Notes: a model not told the origin generated them from the sequence alone. Counted from the first letter of the stretch, positions 1-11,787 are shown. The stretch is DNA of 64,000 bases from Lutjanus erythropterus (GCA_020091685.1 CM034607.1:11665884-11729883); one strand, 5' to 3'. Translations and numbers: made by a program.

Positions 1-354
1 ATAGTATTTCAGAGTTTTTCTTTCCCTGGGAAACAATTTAAAACTGCTAATGACTCATCCTGCACCCATGGATGTATAAATTTGCGTCCAATGAAACGTT
101 TTCTCGTTCATGACACAGTGGAGCATGGTAGGAGAATAGATTGTTTCTGTAAAGTAGCTATCCGTGGCTGTTAGCGGGGGAACATGATTACACACCAGGA
201 TGAACACAGTGTCCGAGACAAGGAATACACTACAGAGGTCGTCCACAGAGTTTCTTCTTGGAAAACTGGGTTTACTTGTTACTAAAATATGATGGCTAGC
301 TGCTAACTGGTGTTAACTTGGTTTGCCATGAATCAGCCCGAAGGGGGTGGAGGG

Positions 355-358
<4 letters not shown>
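1..358. other. non-coding, nothing recognised
   Basis: Unique-looking sequence with no supported gene. Only short chance reading frames are present, and a G-rich run (336-358) leads into the adjacent TG array. Confidence 0.5.

Positions 359-436
<78 letters not shown>
359..436. repeat. (TG)39 microsatellite
   Basis: An uninterrupted TG array of 78 bp, flanked by G-rich sequence on both sides (gtggggggagg follows). Arrays this long and pure are normally highly polymorphic and can adopt Z-DNA. Confidence 0.97.
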
Positions 437-437
<1 letters not shown>

Positions 438-463
438 TGGGGGGAGGTATAACGCACAACTCT

Positions 464-485
464 ATTGGCTAGTATAAAAGCCAAT
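464..485. promoter_or_regulatory. TATA-like motif between inverted CCAAT boxes
   Basis: The 7-mer attggct (464-470) is mirrored by agccaat (479-485) with TATAAAAG (473-480) in between. This is an inverted pair of CCAAT boxes around a TATA-like core, just 3' of the long TG array. No gene or transcript start can be linked to it, and a chance 7-bp palindrome is possible. Confidence 0.2.
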
Positions 486-486
486 C

Positions 487-1403
487 AATGTCTGACAAGT
501 CCCTCCTGAGCTGCCTGTTTTATAGGCAACACAAAAGCAAAAGCAACGTAGGTGTTTCTTGGGAACTTAAAGACTTCAAATCTAAATTAAACAATCACTG
601 AGATAACAATGGACATCTCCATGCAAAATTAAGTCCTTTCATGTGGCTAAAATTATTACTTATGCTGTCACACAGGTAATTCAATTATTGATTAAAGTAA
701 ATGGCTTTGAATCAAAGCACTGTAGAGATCAAAACACATTTTTGGACAAATCTGGGACAGCTTTCTGCTGTCTACAAAAAGCAGAGACAAAGGTAGGGAT
801 AGCACCCAATCAGTTGTGTTTATAATACATTATTTTGTGAATGACTACATGGAGCGTCCAAAACAAAGACCACTGCAGCAATAATGATACAGTGACATTA
901 AAGAGGGCAAACACAAATGCACGCACATATATAAAGAGAAATGTACACAAAAGAAATGAAAGTAGAGGGGGACACTGGATGAGCTCCACTGCCTTTCAAT
1001 TACTGTCCCCTCTCTCCTTATGCTCCTCCAGCTCTCATCTGAGACAGAGCTGTGAAATTGAATTGCTGAGCACATCTCGACAAACAAAGCAACTCTCCAC
1101 CTTGCTGCCAGCAGAGGGAAGGACCAGCACCGTGACAGCGACAACACACCCATGTCAGAGCCTGATAACTTCAGTAACTGCTGGAAAGAAAACAAATCTA
1201 GGGGGCTTAAATCAAAAGTGCAGTGGAGCAGCTGAACAGACCAATGAGGAGGGAGGTACTGGTGCACTGTATCATTGGTCGTGGTCCTTTGCTCTGAGAC
1301 ACTTCCCAAAATCTGGTCCTTCACGTGGTGCTTGTGGACAAATGTGAATCCACTCACACCCCTTATAGGCCTTTTTCACAGCAGCCATATTGATTTATTG
1401 ATT
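487..1403. other. non-coding, no supported gene
   Basis: Two long reading frames overlap almost completely on opposite strands (841-1347 plus, 845-1357 minus). Neither has a recognisable domain, and the mutual overlap suggests low stop-codon density rather than coding. No splice-site framework was seen. Confidence 0.4.
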
Positions 1404-1706
1404 AGGGCTCAGTATCTTTCATACAATTTTGATACCAATACCAATACCAGAGCCCTTAAAGTGATACTGATATCAATGGAGTGCTTCATTTATCACTGAT
1501 TTATCTTTACGCGACGATACTCTTTTATGAAAAATGCTTGTCATGACTGGCTGCAAGCAAAAACACATAAATAGTCATTTTTCTGTAGATCTGGGTACCA
1601 AAAGGAGTGAGGAATCATTGGACTGGGGTAAGTTTCGATACTACTTGGTACTACATTATTTCAATAGGTACCTCAAAGGTACTGAGTACCAATACCCAGA
1701 CCTAAA
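1404..1706. mobile_element. short TIR element (MITE-like), GGTACC/GGTATTGG-rich
   Basis: The left end agggctcagtat and the right end ...aatacccagacct are inverted versions of each other (right reverse complement aggtctgggtatt). The interior is full of gataccaatacc and ggtacc motifs. This is the pattern of a non-autonomous DNA transposon common in teleosts; related fragments lie at 18545-18680 and 61858-61960. No ORF inside. Superfamily not determined. Confidence 0.55.
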
Positions 1707-1861
1707 GAGCATATCTTAAACTGTGGAGCTACTCATTTACTCAATAACTACCAAAAAACTGTTCTGGCTTAATTGTTGGACTTTTTATTGATGCTCTGTT
1801 GAAAATGTCCATTTTTTTAATGGCGCTACAAGCAATTCTGGAGAAAGATAGTTGATTTTTG

Positions 1862-1995
1862 AGTCTCATTCCCAGGTCATCAGATACAGACACTTTGGTG
1901 TTGGACAAGTTGTCAAATACTGGTGCTTTGGATTATTGTCTCAAACCAAATCACCAACGCGAAGCACTGGTATTTGACGACCTGAGAATGAGACT
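1862..1995. repeat. foldback (imperfect inverted repeat)
   Basis: A 43-nt left arm (1862-1904) starting agtctcattcccaggtc pairs with a 42-nt right arm (1954-1995) ending gacctgagaatgagact, at roughly 80% complementarity by eye. The ~50-nt spacer repeats part of the motif again (gtcaaatactggtgctttgg). It would form a stem-loop if transcribed. A small foldback repeat is most likely. Confidence 0.6.
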
Positions 1996-2774
1996 TCTTT
2001 CTACAGAATTGCTTGGCGATACCTTCGATTTGTCGATTCACAATCAAACATGTTTCTCTGAGACAAAATCATTTCCATCAGGCCTATTTTATATTCTAAG
2101 AAATGGTTTAAGAAAAATGTGTCTCATGGATCGCAATCTGTGACAGAAGCAAACTTTTTGACCTTAATCTTATAACTAAAAGTGTAAAAAATAATTTGAC
2201 TGTGGTACCAATATGCTGAATTTAAATTTGACCAAGATGTGCAGACAAAGTATTATTAAGTATTCAGAGTGAAGAGGGCACTTCTGCATTTGAAAACAGA
2301 GTGACAGCACCATTCTCTTCCTGAGTATATTGGAAAATCATTTAGATGAATCTCTGAGTGACACTGAACTTTCACTGGCAGACAGCCTGTCTGACTCTTG
2401 CAGGTTGAAATCTAATGATTGAAGTACAGAAATAGCCCATGTAGCACAAATTGGTCCCTGAAGACATTTATTCTTTAGTTTTCACCACAACGGCACAAGA
2501 AATATGTAGAACAGTCTCCTCATATCCACAGTGTTCTTCAATTATAATGGATATAGTTGAAGGGTTGTAATGGTTCTTTGGTAAGACAGCTAACACAGCA
2601 ATATTAAGATACTGTAAAAATACCTATCTGAAGTAATTTAGGATCACATTCAATCTTAATAGAATTTTTTAAACTATAACAATTTAATCCACAATAACTG
2701 ACTTTTGGGCCATTTTGTTACCATTCATGCTAATATAGTTGTAAGATTTTATGATGTTAGTCATGTGTCTGTCC
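1996..2774. other. non-coding, nothing recognised
   Basis: AT-rich sequence with only short chance reading frames. No repeat family or regulatory cluster recognised. Confidence 0.4.
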
Positions 2775-3130
2775 ACCAGGCATGTCCAATATTCACTCTC
2801 TTTTAGCTCTGTTTTGGACTCCACCAACTCCTGAAGGTAAGAATTAGCTCTTTGGCCGCTAAATGCTGTGCTATGATCACCAGCCAGTCAGTGTCTTTCT
2901 GTGCTGTCTGGTTAAGGTCTACCTGGGCAGGCAGAATACAGTGGGGTTTTAGAGCTTTTTTGCTAAAACCATTTTCTTTATGAGGGTGTGAATGATGCTA
3001 GTAGAGTATTAGTGTGGTGAGACTGAAACAAAACAGTAAAGTTGTGGCCCAAGAAAAAAAAAACACAATTACCTGAAAGATGCTGTACACACTGAAACCT
3101 GAGGGAAACTACATAATGCAAAAATACTAA
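2775..3130 (+). mobile_element. teleost interspersed repeat (unclassified)
   Basis: The block from gctctgttttggactcc to the complex purine-rich end around 3130 matches my general memory of a widespread teleost interspersed sequence. No terminal repeats or ORF are visible, so class and exact borders are unknown. It carries a splice-donor-like gaag-gtaaga near 2833-2841 that should not be taken as an exon end. Confidence 0.35.
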
Positions 3131-3271
3131 TTATATCCCTAATTATAGAAATTTGTCATGTTTTAAACAAGCCAGAAAAGAACAGATCTCTTGCCCATCT
3201 ACTAAATTAGTTAAATTCCTGAAAGAAGCTGCCATGTGTGTAACTTGCAACAAAACATACACACAAAGGAC

Positions 3272-3372
3272 TAGGGTTGGGTGTTGAGAACCAGTTCCAA
3301 ATACGATTTGCTTCCAACATTATGAATCCAAAAGAAATTTTTATTTCAATTCTGCTTAATGATTCCTTTGCA
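3272..3372 (+). mobile_element. fragment of hAT-like repeat (AGGGTTGGGTxxxGAGAACC end)
   Basis: ctagggttgggtgttgag followed by aaccagttcc resembles the left terminus of a common teleost DNA element. The matching right terminus was not found, so this is a truncated end. Confidence 0.4.
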
Positions 3373-4273
3373 AATTACACTCATGCTAGTTGAAAATTAA
3401 ACTGTGTACTGCAAACACCGTATATCGACCTGGCTGTCCGTGTGCCTACACGTGAGCTGTTGAATGCATGACTTTCTGTCATCTAACGCGTTTGTCTTAT
3501 TAAATCGTGAGTCTAGCGTTATTCTCAATTATTCTAGTTGCAAAATTGTGTTAGTCCTGTGACAATCACCTTGATTTCGCAAATGATATGCTACAAAATG
3601 GTTTACAAGGGCGGGTTCCACTCCATTGTTATAGTAAAGTAGCCTAAGTAAAATCCCAAAATAATCAAGAAACTATAAAAGAGACAACTGTCATTATGGC
3701 TATCTAACTAATGTTAGCATTTATCCAATCAGAATTGTTAAAATCAATGTCATTAAATCCAAACGATACCAAACCCTTCATCCAGTCACACTCAACCACA
3801 ATAATGATGACTAAAAGGACAGTGTGAGATGTTACAAGCCCACTAATGTCGTTCTGTCCCCACTTTGTGTTTGTTGCTCCGTAGTGAGGCAATGCACGGT
3901 GGACAGTCTGCCTTGTCTTGATTAGCCTCAACTGGTCCCCATCCATCCACCCACCCCCACCTCGGAGGCCCTGGGGCACCCCTGAGCCTACCAAGCTTCC
4001 TCAGGCCCACAGTTGGTGATCTAGTTTTTACAAGCTGACACATATGGGATCCCTCTATTATTCACACTCTGGGGAGGTGGAGTATTGGAGTCTTGCACCA
4101 TGGTGCCATGGTGGGAGTGGGAGCAGAGGGGGTGTTGCTTCCAAGTTTCCGCATCATAGCAGAGTGTCTATTTGTGCACTCATTATTTCTGGATGATAGG
4201 GGCGTTTCATTTTGATATTGAGTTACGTAACATATCAGATGATCCCCATACATCTTCAGTTTATAATAATCTA
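3373..4273. other. non-coding, includes a GC-richer patch
   Basis: Positions 3840-4170 are noticeably more GC-rich than the surroundings (ccatccatccacccacccccac, catggtgccatggtg). Two minus-strand reading frames of 66 and 96 codons overlap there, but neither resembles a known domain and no splice framework was seen. Confidence 0.35.
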
Positions 4274-4300
4274 ACACACACACACACACACACACACACA
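4274..4300. repeat. (AC)n microsatellite
   Basis: Uninterrupted 27-bp AC array, immediately left of the first GGGTTCT-rich element. Confidence 0.95.
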
Positions 4301-4318
4301 GGAAGTATGGTTGAAAGG

Positions 4319-5090
4319 CTCTCTACAAATGAAGTGAAGTGTTCAAAAGGGTTTTTTTCTTGAAGGACTGATTTTCTACCCATGAACTGCTTACCTATGA
4401 AGAACGCTTTTTTAAAGAAAGGCTTCATAAAAGGTTCTTTGTGAGACTAAAGGTTCCATTAAATACCTTTTTCATCCAAAGAACCCCAGGAACCTTGTTT
4501 GGAAGAAAGAGATGATGTGAGAAGATTGCTGAAATCTTAAAAATTAAAAATTAAAAAACTCCGTCCTCAAGGGCTCTTTGTAGCATAATTTAAAAGGTTT
4601 CTTGGTAGAACCCCCTGCCTGGGTTCTATATAAATCCCTTGGAATATAAAAGGGTTCTCAGTAGAATCCCCCTGGATGGGGTCTACATATAACCCTGGGC
4701 ATACAGTTCTTGATAGAACCCCCTAGGTGGGGTCTAGATAAATCACTTGGAATATAAAAGGGGTTTTGGAAGAACCTCCTGAGTGGATTGTAGGTAAAAC
4801 CCTCAGGATTAAAAAGAGTTCTGGTTAGAATCACCTGGGTGGGTTCTCGTAAGCAAAGAGAGGGTTCTGGCTTGTGCCATAGAAGGGTTCTCCTCTTATA
4901 GGGAGTTCTGGGTGAAACTTTTCAGAGATGGGTCCAGGTATAACCACTTATGTTGAGTTCTTGGTAGAACTCTCTGAAAGGGTACTAAGAACCTTTATAA
5001 AAGGTTCTACCAGAAATCAAAAAGGGTTTTCCTCTGAACACAAGCCGAAGAACCCTTTATTGTTCTAGTTAACACTTTTATTTCTAAGAG
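4319..5090. mobile_element. GGGTTCT/AGAACCC-rich foldback element, copy 1
   Basis: The block is built from degenerate motifs gggttct and agaaccc in both orientations, with imperfect ~60-bp sub-repeats (for example gaatataaaaggg near 4641 and 4750). The right terminus aacacttttatttctaagag (5071-5090) is the inverted form of the left terminus of the third copy (43796 onward). A degenerate partner, ctctctacaaatgaagtg, sits at 4319-4336. No coding capacity. Interpreted as a non-autonomous DNA element with internally repetitive arms. Confidence 0.7.
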
Positions 5091-5204
5091 ATATACACAT
5101 TTTGCATGAAAACGCCCATGCATATATATATTAGCATGAACGGTTGAAAGCAATCAGACAGAAAGCAGCACACACACACTGAAAAAGTGATACAAAACCT
5201 ACAG

Positions 5205-5228
5205 ACACACACACACACACACACACAC
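5205..5228. repeat. (AC)12 microsatellite
   Basis: 24-bp pure AC array, with a shorter CA run at 5168-5179 upstream. Confidence 0.93.
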
Positions 5229-5802
5229 TACTTCTTTCTGCTTGTACATGAGTGGGCCTCCTGACCAGCAGAGAGGAGCTGGGAGTGAATTACAAACCAT
5301 TATCCCCTGCGTTAAAGCAGTTACAGTCGAAACCTGAGAGCTCTCACCGGAGGGAAGAGATGGAGCGAGTATAGATGGAGAGAAGGGGGGAAGGATAAGC
5401 CAGAGCCACGGAGAGAGTGACTTTAGGACAAATGGAAATGAGGAGAAAACAGATGGAGGGGGGAGAATGTGATGGAGGGATAGAATGACAGGGGAAAAAC
5501 AGAGTGATGGAGAGCAGCAAGGAGGAGTGGAATGACAACTCTTGACATTTCTCTGCCACTCTGCATGAGGTGAATTTGTGTGATGGCGTACCTTTCGGGT
5601 CTGTTTTTTATTTTCACCTCTCACGCCTCACCCATTCTGTTCGTATCTCACACCCTCTTCCTCCCCTCCCTGTTTTTGCCCTCTCTGTGTTCCATTTCCC
5701 TCTGTCACTTTGTCACAGGTTCATGGTTTCCTTGGAAAGATGGCATCACATTAGTCACAGTGTTTAATCAAATGTCATTATCATTTCACAGAACTCTCTT
5801 TC
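5229..5802. other. non-coding, strand-asymmetric purine tract then pyrimidine tract
   Basis: 5340-5530 is strongly purine-rich on the plus strand (gagagaagggggg, gatggaggggg) and 5600-5720 is pyrimidine-rich. The asymmetry produces a long minus-strand reading frame (5199-5624, Ser/Pro/Leu-rich) that I regard as compositional, not a gene. Confidence 0.45.
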
Positions 5803-5856
5803 TGTGCATGTGTGTGTGCATATGTGGGTGTGAGTGTGTGTGTGTGTGAGTGTGTC
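5803..5856. repeat. interrupted TG-rich tract
   Basis: TG dinucleotides broken by gcata, gggtg and gag interruptions; a degenerate microsatellite. Confidence 0.8.
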
Positions 5857-5994
5857 AGTAATGTCACTTCCACTTTTGGCAGGAACAGAAGATTTATCCC
5901 TATGGGGACTCATCTCACAGCTCTCTGAGAAAATATGAATAAAGAAGAGGGGAGAAGAGGTTAGAGAAAGCCAAAAAAGAGAGATGATAAGAAA

Positions 5995-6018
5995 GTGTGT
6001 GTGTGTGTGTGTGTGTGT
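5995..6018. repeat. (GT)12 microsatellite
   Basis: 24-bp pure GT array inside a purine-rich stretch. Confidence 0.95.
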
Positions 6019-6240
6019 TTGTTGTAAAATTTAAGAGAGTAAAAAAAGAAAAAGTTTGAGAATGGTGAGGGAAAGATGAGTGCGAAAGAGAACAGACCAA
6101 CGAGCAATTATGAAACAAAGGACAAGAAAAAGGAAAGGACGAGCAGAGTGAGGAGGACAGAAAGTGGAGGGGAGGATGCGGAGCAGCGACGTCCTTGCGG
6201 GGCGGGTATGGGGTAGCGGTGGTGGTGGGTGTGAGCCGGG
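6019..6240. other. polypurine-biased non-coding tract
   Basis: Plus strand dominated by A and G (gaaaaagtttgagaatgg, ggaaaggacgagcag), ending in a G-rich segment at 6190-6240. No gene. The minus-strand frames here are Ser/Pro/His low-complexity shadows. Confidence 0.5.
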
Positions 6241-6330
6241 GATAATCCTTGTATCCCATTGTCTCCTGTTTTCAAACCAATTATTGTCATCTGCAGCCCC
6301 ATGAAAGAGAGTTAATGAGGGGAGCAGAGC
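6241..6330. promoter_or_regulatory. candidate conserved non-coding element
   Basis: A non-repetitive island between purine tracts with homeodomain-like ccaattattg, an E-box-like catctg, SOX-like cattgtctc and ttaatgag. Motif clustering and the contrast with the low-complexity flanks are the only evidence; conservation cannot be assessed here. Confidence 0.2.
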
Positions 6331-6480
6331 TTTGGAGTGTCAGGGCACAGTCAGGGGAGCGAAGATAAAAAAAACCAGAGGATGGAGAGAATGAGGGGAT
6401 ACGGGGGGAGAAATGTGGCGGTGATGCAAAGGGATAGAATGTAAAATAAGTGAGAGAGAAGAGAAAAAGTCAAGTGTCGG

Positions 6481-8880
6481 AGGCAGGCAGCTCAGTGATG
6501 CATTTTGTATGCCTTACCCTTTCTTTTCTGTCTTGCTCATGCTCAGTCACACGTCCTGCCTTACAAGAAAACCTTACTTCTTTTTTTATCTTCTTCATTT
6601 TACCTTTAATGTCTTCACTAAAGGAAACTAAAAACTTATCGTCAGTGTTTATCTGTTTTTGCATTACAATTCTATGTTTAAAAAACTCGACCAAATCAAC
6701 CACACCGACTATTAAAACTATGATCTGTAACATTTCCACTTTAAAATGTCCAGGACGCTGGACATAAATTGTTGACTTTGTATGTTTCAAACAAGTAGGA
6801 AGTCGTCGAATGTGACTAAAAATTAAGTGAATAAAACTTGAATATTACCGCATCCATGTCATCAGACTATGTCTTTCATCATTGTTTCAGTGTGAGAGAG
6901 AATCTTCCACATTCTCTTTTGAAGAAAGCTTCATTGTTAAATGCACAATATGTGCAAAAGTTCTGCCACTTGTGGTCTCTCATCCATTAAAGTAATAACT
7001 GAAGATGTGGTTTGATGACGTGACATTGTGTAGCACTGAATAATGTTAGTTGTTCATTGTTAAAGGACCATGACAGCAAATGATCTGATGTGACATGGAC
7101 GTGGTAAATGTGTTGAAGTTTTATTCATGTTTTATTCACGTTCACAGTCATGCTCATCAATTTCTTTCCTCACTCTCTGATGTAGACGACATTTCACATT
7201 TTCCTGGAAATTATAGCAACTAGCTAGCAACGGCTAGCAGGAAGTGCAACATTACCTACAATTGAAGGTTTGACTCAACTAGCATTCATCCCCCACCCCT
7301 ATCCCTCTACCCCTCTCCCTTCCACCAACCAACAGAATACTAACACCTACACAGACAAAGCAGCCTTTTTTAGACAGAGGATCTGTCAAGTTACATATCC
7401 AAAAACTCTGAAGCCTGTACTTGAAGTATTGTGAGGAGGCTTAACTCTTCTCAGAAAATGATTAACAAAAAATATGTGTCAGGTACCAGTCCTATTTGAT
7501 GCATAAGTCTCAGTGTTAGATATGCTCTATGACAAACTTATATATTCAGTGACATAAGGAGTCCACAATCTGAAAAAACACAGTTAAAGAATCCAGATTT
7601 GTTTTTGTTGTTTAAAGGTTTAGGCTACTTTGAAGTACCTTTGAAATTAGGGCTTTTTTTGTCAATATGTTCAGAAAGAGCATTTCTGCTAAGACTGTAT
7701 CTTTGAATATACAACATTTCTACCAGATGTTTGTGGAGCTGTACGTTATGAAAATGATGCACCATCTGCTGAAGGATCTGTATGTCTGTTTAATGTCTCT
7801 TGCATGAACTCTGTTGAGTATTTTCAGTGTTGCATATATGCAACACGCCCAGGGCTACAACCACAGGCTGCTCTCTGCATTCACTCGCCAGGTTGTCTGC
7901 TATAGGCTGCTTTCTCCATGGTAACCATACCTGCAACATGCCATTTTTAACCTCAGTTCGTTCATTTACTCTACATGGTATGTCTCTCCCAGTTATCTTG
8001 TCAGTAATGTCAGACTCAAATCAAGACTTGCTGGATCAACGCTGCACGTGTCATTATACTCTTCGATCAGGCAGCCAAACTATGAGCAACATATTGGTTA
8101 TAAATAAAGTACAATGGAAAGACTTATTATTATTTCTACATCATTTCCAGTACTGTTAAATGTGTCAAGTTAATAAAAATACAGTGCACAATTATTTTTT
8201 TTCCACATGATGTGGCCCACATCTAGCCAGTCAGCTGCGCAGTTTTTTTTAATGTTTTTATGGGTCAGTAGAAATCACATTGTTTTTCCTATGAAGTAAA
8301 TTTAAATATGCTAATGCACACATGGGGCTCCTCGGCTGCAGCCAGCCAGCATGGGCATTATCCTCCCCCAGATTGAAGTCTGCAAGTATTTGTTTCTGGG
8401 AAGTTGGTAGTTATCTTTTCCTGTGTTTTGAATGAGGTTATACTGTGTTTAAATAAATTAACAATATGTTTTGTCAATATGCATTGTTATGTCTGCTATT
8501 GTTCAAACACCTTCAGAGTTGTTTCCCTATTTTCCATTTAACAGGCGGCTCCTTTCGTGCCCAACAATATATATTTAGATAAAAAAAATTAACATCCTAA
8601 ATGTGCAGTGACTATTTGACTAATAGCTTAAACTAACGACTACTAGTCAACTAGGAAAATCTTGTCTTTTAGTCTTTCTTGTGCAGTGTATGCCCAGCTT
8701 TACAAGAGTCACTTATTGCTCACATTAGTCAGCTTGCACGTGTCCTGCCTGTGTGTGTGTGTTGTGTTGTGTGAAGCACATGTTGTTTCAGCTGTGACTG
8801 GCAAGGCAGGTCACTGTGGGACCATAAATGCTGCGAGTGCCTAGAATTTGCAACTGCCTCCCCGCAGACATAATACACAC
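6481..8880. other. non-coding, nothing recognised
   Basis: AT-rich single-copy-looking DNA. An antisense pair of ~105-codon frames (6450-6790) overlap each other and lack domains, and the 110-codon frame at 7827-8159 is likewise unrecognised. A short GT-rich run lies at 8748-8770. Confidence 0.4.
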
Positions 8881-11300
8881 ACAGTCATTCGTGAAAAACA
8901 CATAAACACATACACAGATACTGTGTGAGTGCAAGGCTCGAATCTGTTGAATTTGACAGTTTCAGAACTGCACCTACTTCACTTTAACAGCTGCTTTCTG
9001 TGACAAATTTGATGCGTTTTAAGCTCGAACCCTCTTATTACCTGCACCGACAACTCACTCACAGCTGAGAATGAAATGCAGCGAGAAAGATCGCAGCTGA
9101 CGAACAGGTATAAGGTGATAATGACAAATGAGGATGTGATTTGCTCTTGCAGTCTTTTGTGAGCGCAATTGTGTTTATTGGAGTGTGCGAGATGGAGAGA
9201 AGGTGGCAGAAGAGAAAGAGAGGAGAGATGTCGCGGCGGTGATGAAGTAGAAAGACAAGGGGGGGAAAAATGCCGGGAAGCTTTCACCTTCCCTCGAAAA
9301 TCTCGACGCTGCATTCTTGTCTCTCGCTCGCATGATCAATGACAGAATGTGGAAGAAAAGGACAAGGTATTTCGTTGCTCTTAGTCAGCAGAGGGAGAGT
9401 CACTGCCGTTACTGCCAAAGATCAACCCACTCGCTTGCATTCATTACAATATGCTTACATTCATTAGTCTATATTGTTTTAAAATCCTGTGAGAGCCCCA
9501 AACTCCCCCTCATCAAATCACTGTAAACACTCACTCACCAATAAAACAGGATCACTCCAAGCGTAAGAGCAGCATTGTAGGTTGATTATGAACTAACACA
9601 ATAAAAAAAATACATCTTGGCAGGATTACTGCTAATCTGTAGATGCTATACATATCATCCTCTAATGTGCATGTAATTGGCAGAATCATTGTTGAGTGTC
9701 TTTTACATATTCAACATTCACACAGGAGGATCAAATCTAATTTGGTTTGTATGGAAGAATTGGAACTCCTTTCTGTTTGTTTTTACTAAATTAAATAATT
9801 TAAGTATACAAGTATAGTATGGAAATGTAATTAGTGTAATACATTTCATAACAATTATTAAGCAAATTGAATAAAATCACTATGTAACTGTACAACACTT
9901 GGCCCTGAGACAGGGGTTCGTTTTTGAGAAGGAAGAGTCTGACTAAGATATCAAATCAGGACCAATCAGTTTGCCTGACACACATTCAATCATCACTGCA
10001 AAAAGAGTTGAACAATTTTATTTTGTCTACAGCGTTATTCAAGAGTTCCCTTTTGTCACAAATTAAAATATGTCTGAAATGGCACATTATCATGAATCCA
10101 GAATATTATTAGCAAATATAAACTGGCCTATTCGTAAAAAAGAAAAAAACTTTTGATTTACACAACACTGACAAGACGAGGCATAACAACAACCTAGTTA
10201 GCTACATAATATTGAAACATACTGACCAATTAGCTGTGTTATTATCCCAAGTGTACGCTCACTCTTGTGAGCTACAATGGATCACTTTTTAAATCCATGA
10301 GCAAGAGACATAGTGACATAAACACCAAACATTAGCCACTCCACAACTGCTGCAGCAACAGGTAAGTGCAAACAAGAATAGACCCAAAAATATAAATATA
10401 ATCTCTATGCCCCTATCAGCTAAGGGCTCCATGGCCTGAAGATGACCCCTGGTCTACAGCGATGCTAACATCTCGGTGAGGCTGCACTTCCGCACTGCGG
10501 TGCTTTAAACTAAAGGTTCATTATCAGAAGGATGGTCAGTCCAATTAACGTGAATTATTAACATTAAAATACCTTCTGCTCCCAGAGGTCTTTCTCGTGA
10601 ACAGACTGTTAAACCAGATGCAGCAGGTGTTTCTGCTAACCCATATTTTTCCACAGTAAAAACTTCAGTAGTCATTAGTTTAATCACAAACCAAAGTGAA
10701 CAAATTTTAATTGAAAAGTGGAGGGATATTTAATATGGGATGACTGAAAACTATATCATCTGGGTAAAATGGATCTGTTCCAACTTTCATAGGTATCCAT
10801 TTTTTGAGATATTTCAGTCTGCATCAAAGTGGTACACCAACCAGGTGACCGACAGGCTGACACTGCCATAAGAGCCAAGAGCGGTTGAAAAAGTGAAATG
10901 CTAATATTTCGCTTTTCACTGCTTTTAGGACTACTTTTAGTACTTGACTTGACACTGAATGACTTTTTGTTGACATTTCCTGCAGTGAGGCCCTGTGTTC
11001 TGGTCATTAGCTGGCTTTGCAGCAGAGCACTCTGACTGCCAGCACTAATTCTACACATTTAATTGGCCATCAAGCGACTGAAAACCCTTCTGACGGAGAC
11101 CAACTTAGGCTGACCAGCTAAAACTGCTCCCAATTCTATCACTGACTGATTATGTCTGAATGTTGTGCCAACATGTTTTAGCTGCGACAGTCCTGAGTGC
11201 ACGCACAGAGACAATACTGAACCCCAGTCTGTGCTAGGATCCTCCTGTTCTGATTTTCCAGCTTGGGCATATTTGTGTAGAAATACGACTGTGAATGAAG
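8881..11300. other. non-coding; possible regulatory island near 8950-9190
   Basis: 8950-9190 is non-repetitive, retains CpGs and contains CAGCTG E-boxes (9063, 9093) and a gataatgaca-like stretch, so it could be an enhancer. The rest (to 11300) shows no gene or recognised repeat. Strand-biased purines occur around 9190-9270. Confidence 0.3.
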
Positions 11301-11320
11301 GTGTGTGTGTGTGTGTGTGT
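11301..11320. repeat. (GT)10 microsatellite
   Basis: 20-bp pure GT array. Confidence 0.93.
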
Positions 11321-11477
11321 TCTAAGCGATGGGCGCTGGTCATGCGATCCATGCTGCTGTCTAATTATCCAGACGTGATGGATGGCTTTGATTAAATCAT
11401 ATGAAGGCTGAGACCGTCACTGCCTCCCCTACCTCTCTTTCCCCCATCTCTCCCTCTGTCACACACACAATAGTATT

Positions 11478-11706
11478 TCCATCACTTCAGAGAACATTAC
11501 ATTCATTTCCTTACCCTAACTCTACCCATAACCACTACTTGCCTAACCCTAGCCTTAACCTTACCCTAACCATTTACCCTGAAATTTTATGATTTACGTC
11601 ATGGGAACTTGCGTTTTGTCCCCATAAGGAAGGCGAGTCCCCACAATGTGAGTAAGTAAACAGATTTATGTCCCCACAACATGAGTAACACATGTGCACG
11701 TGTGCG
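11478..11706 (+). mobile_element. teleost repeat with CCCTAA-like core and 'tccccataaggaagg' module
   Basis: Contains degenerate telomere-like hexamers (taccctaactctaccc, cctaaccctagccttaacc, ttaccctaacc), then the hallmark module ttttgtccccataaggaagg and tccccacaatgtgag, and runs directly into a long (CA)n. I recognise this arrangement as a very common teleost interspersed sequence whose copies usually end in CA repeats. Not a real telomere relic: the hexamers are imperfect and embedded in a longer consensus. Confidence 0.7.
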
Positions 11707-11707
11707 T

Positions 11708-11724
11708 ACACACACACACACACT

Positions 11725-11785
<61 letters not shown>
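11708..11785. repeat. (AC)n microsatellite with one ctct interruption
   Basis: 78 bp: a short AC run to 11723, a ctct break, then a pure CA array (11727-11785). It is the 3' continuation of the preceding interspersed repeat. Confidence 0.95.

Positions 11786-11787
<2 letters not shown>

Noticed and set aside
1108-1119. CTCF-like ccagcagaggga
   Set aside because: Only part of the core matches and flanking positions deviate; too short to support without occupancy data.
841-1357. Two ~170-codon frames overlapping on opposite strands
   Set aside because: Mutual antisense overlap with no recognisable domain on either strand is more likely low stop density than two genes.
2833-2841. Donor-like gaag-gtaaga
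   Set aside because: Lies inside an interspersed repeat and has no paired acceptor in a credible exon.
5199-5624. 141-codon minus-strand frame rich in Ser, Pro and Leu
   Set aside because: It is the complement of a purine-rich tract plus a CA array, so the composition explains its openness.
11510-11580. Interstitial telomeric repeat
   Set aside because: Only degenerate CCCTAA words embedded in a longer interspersed consensus; no pure hexamer array.
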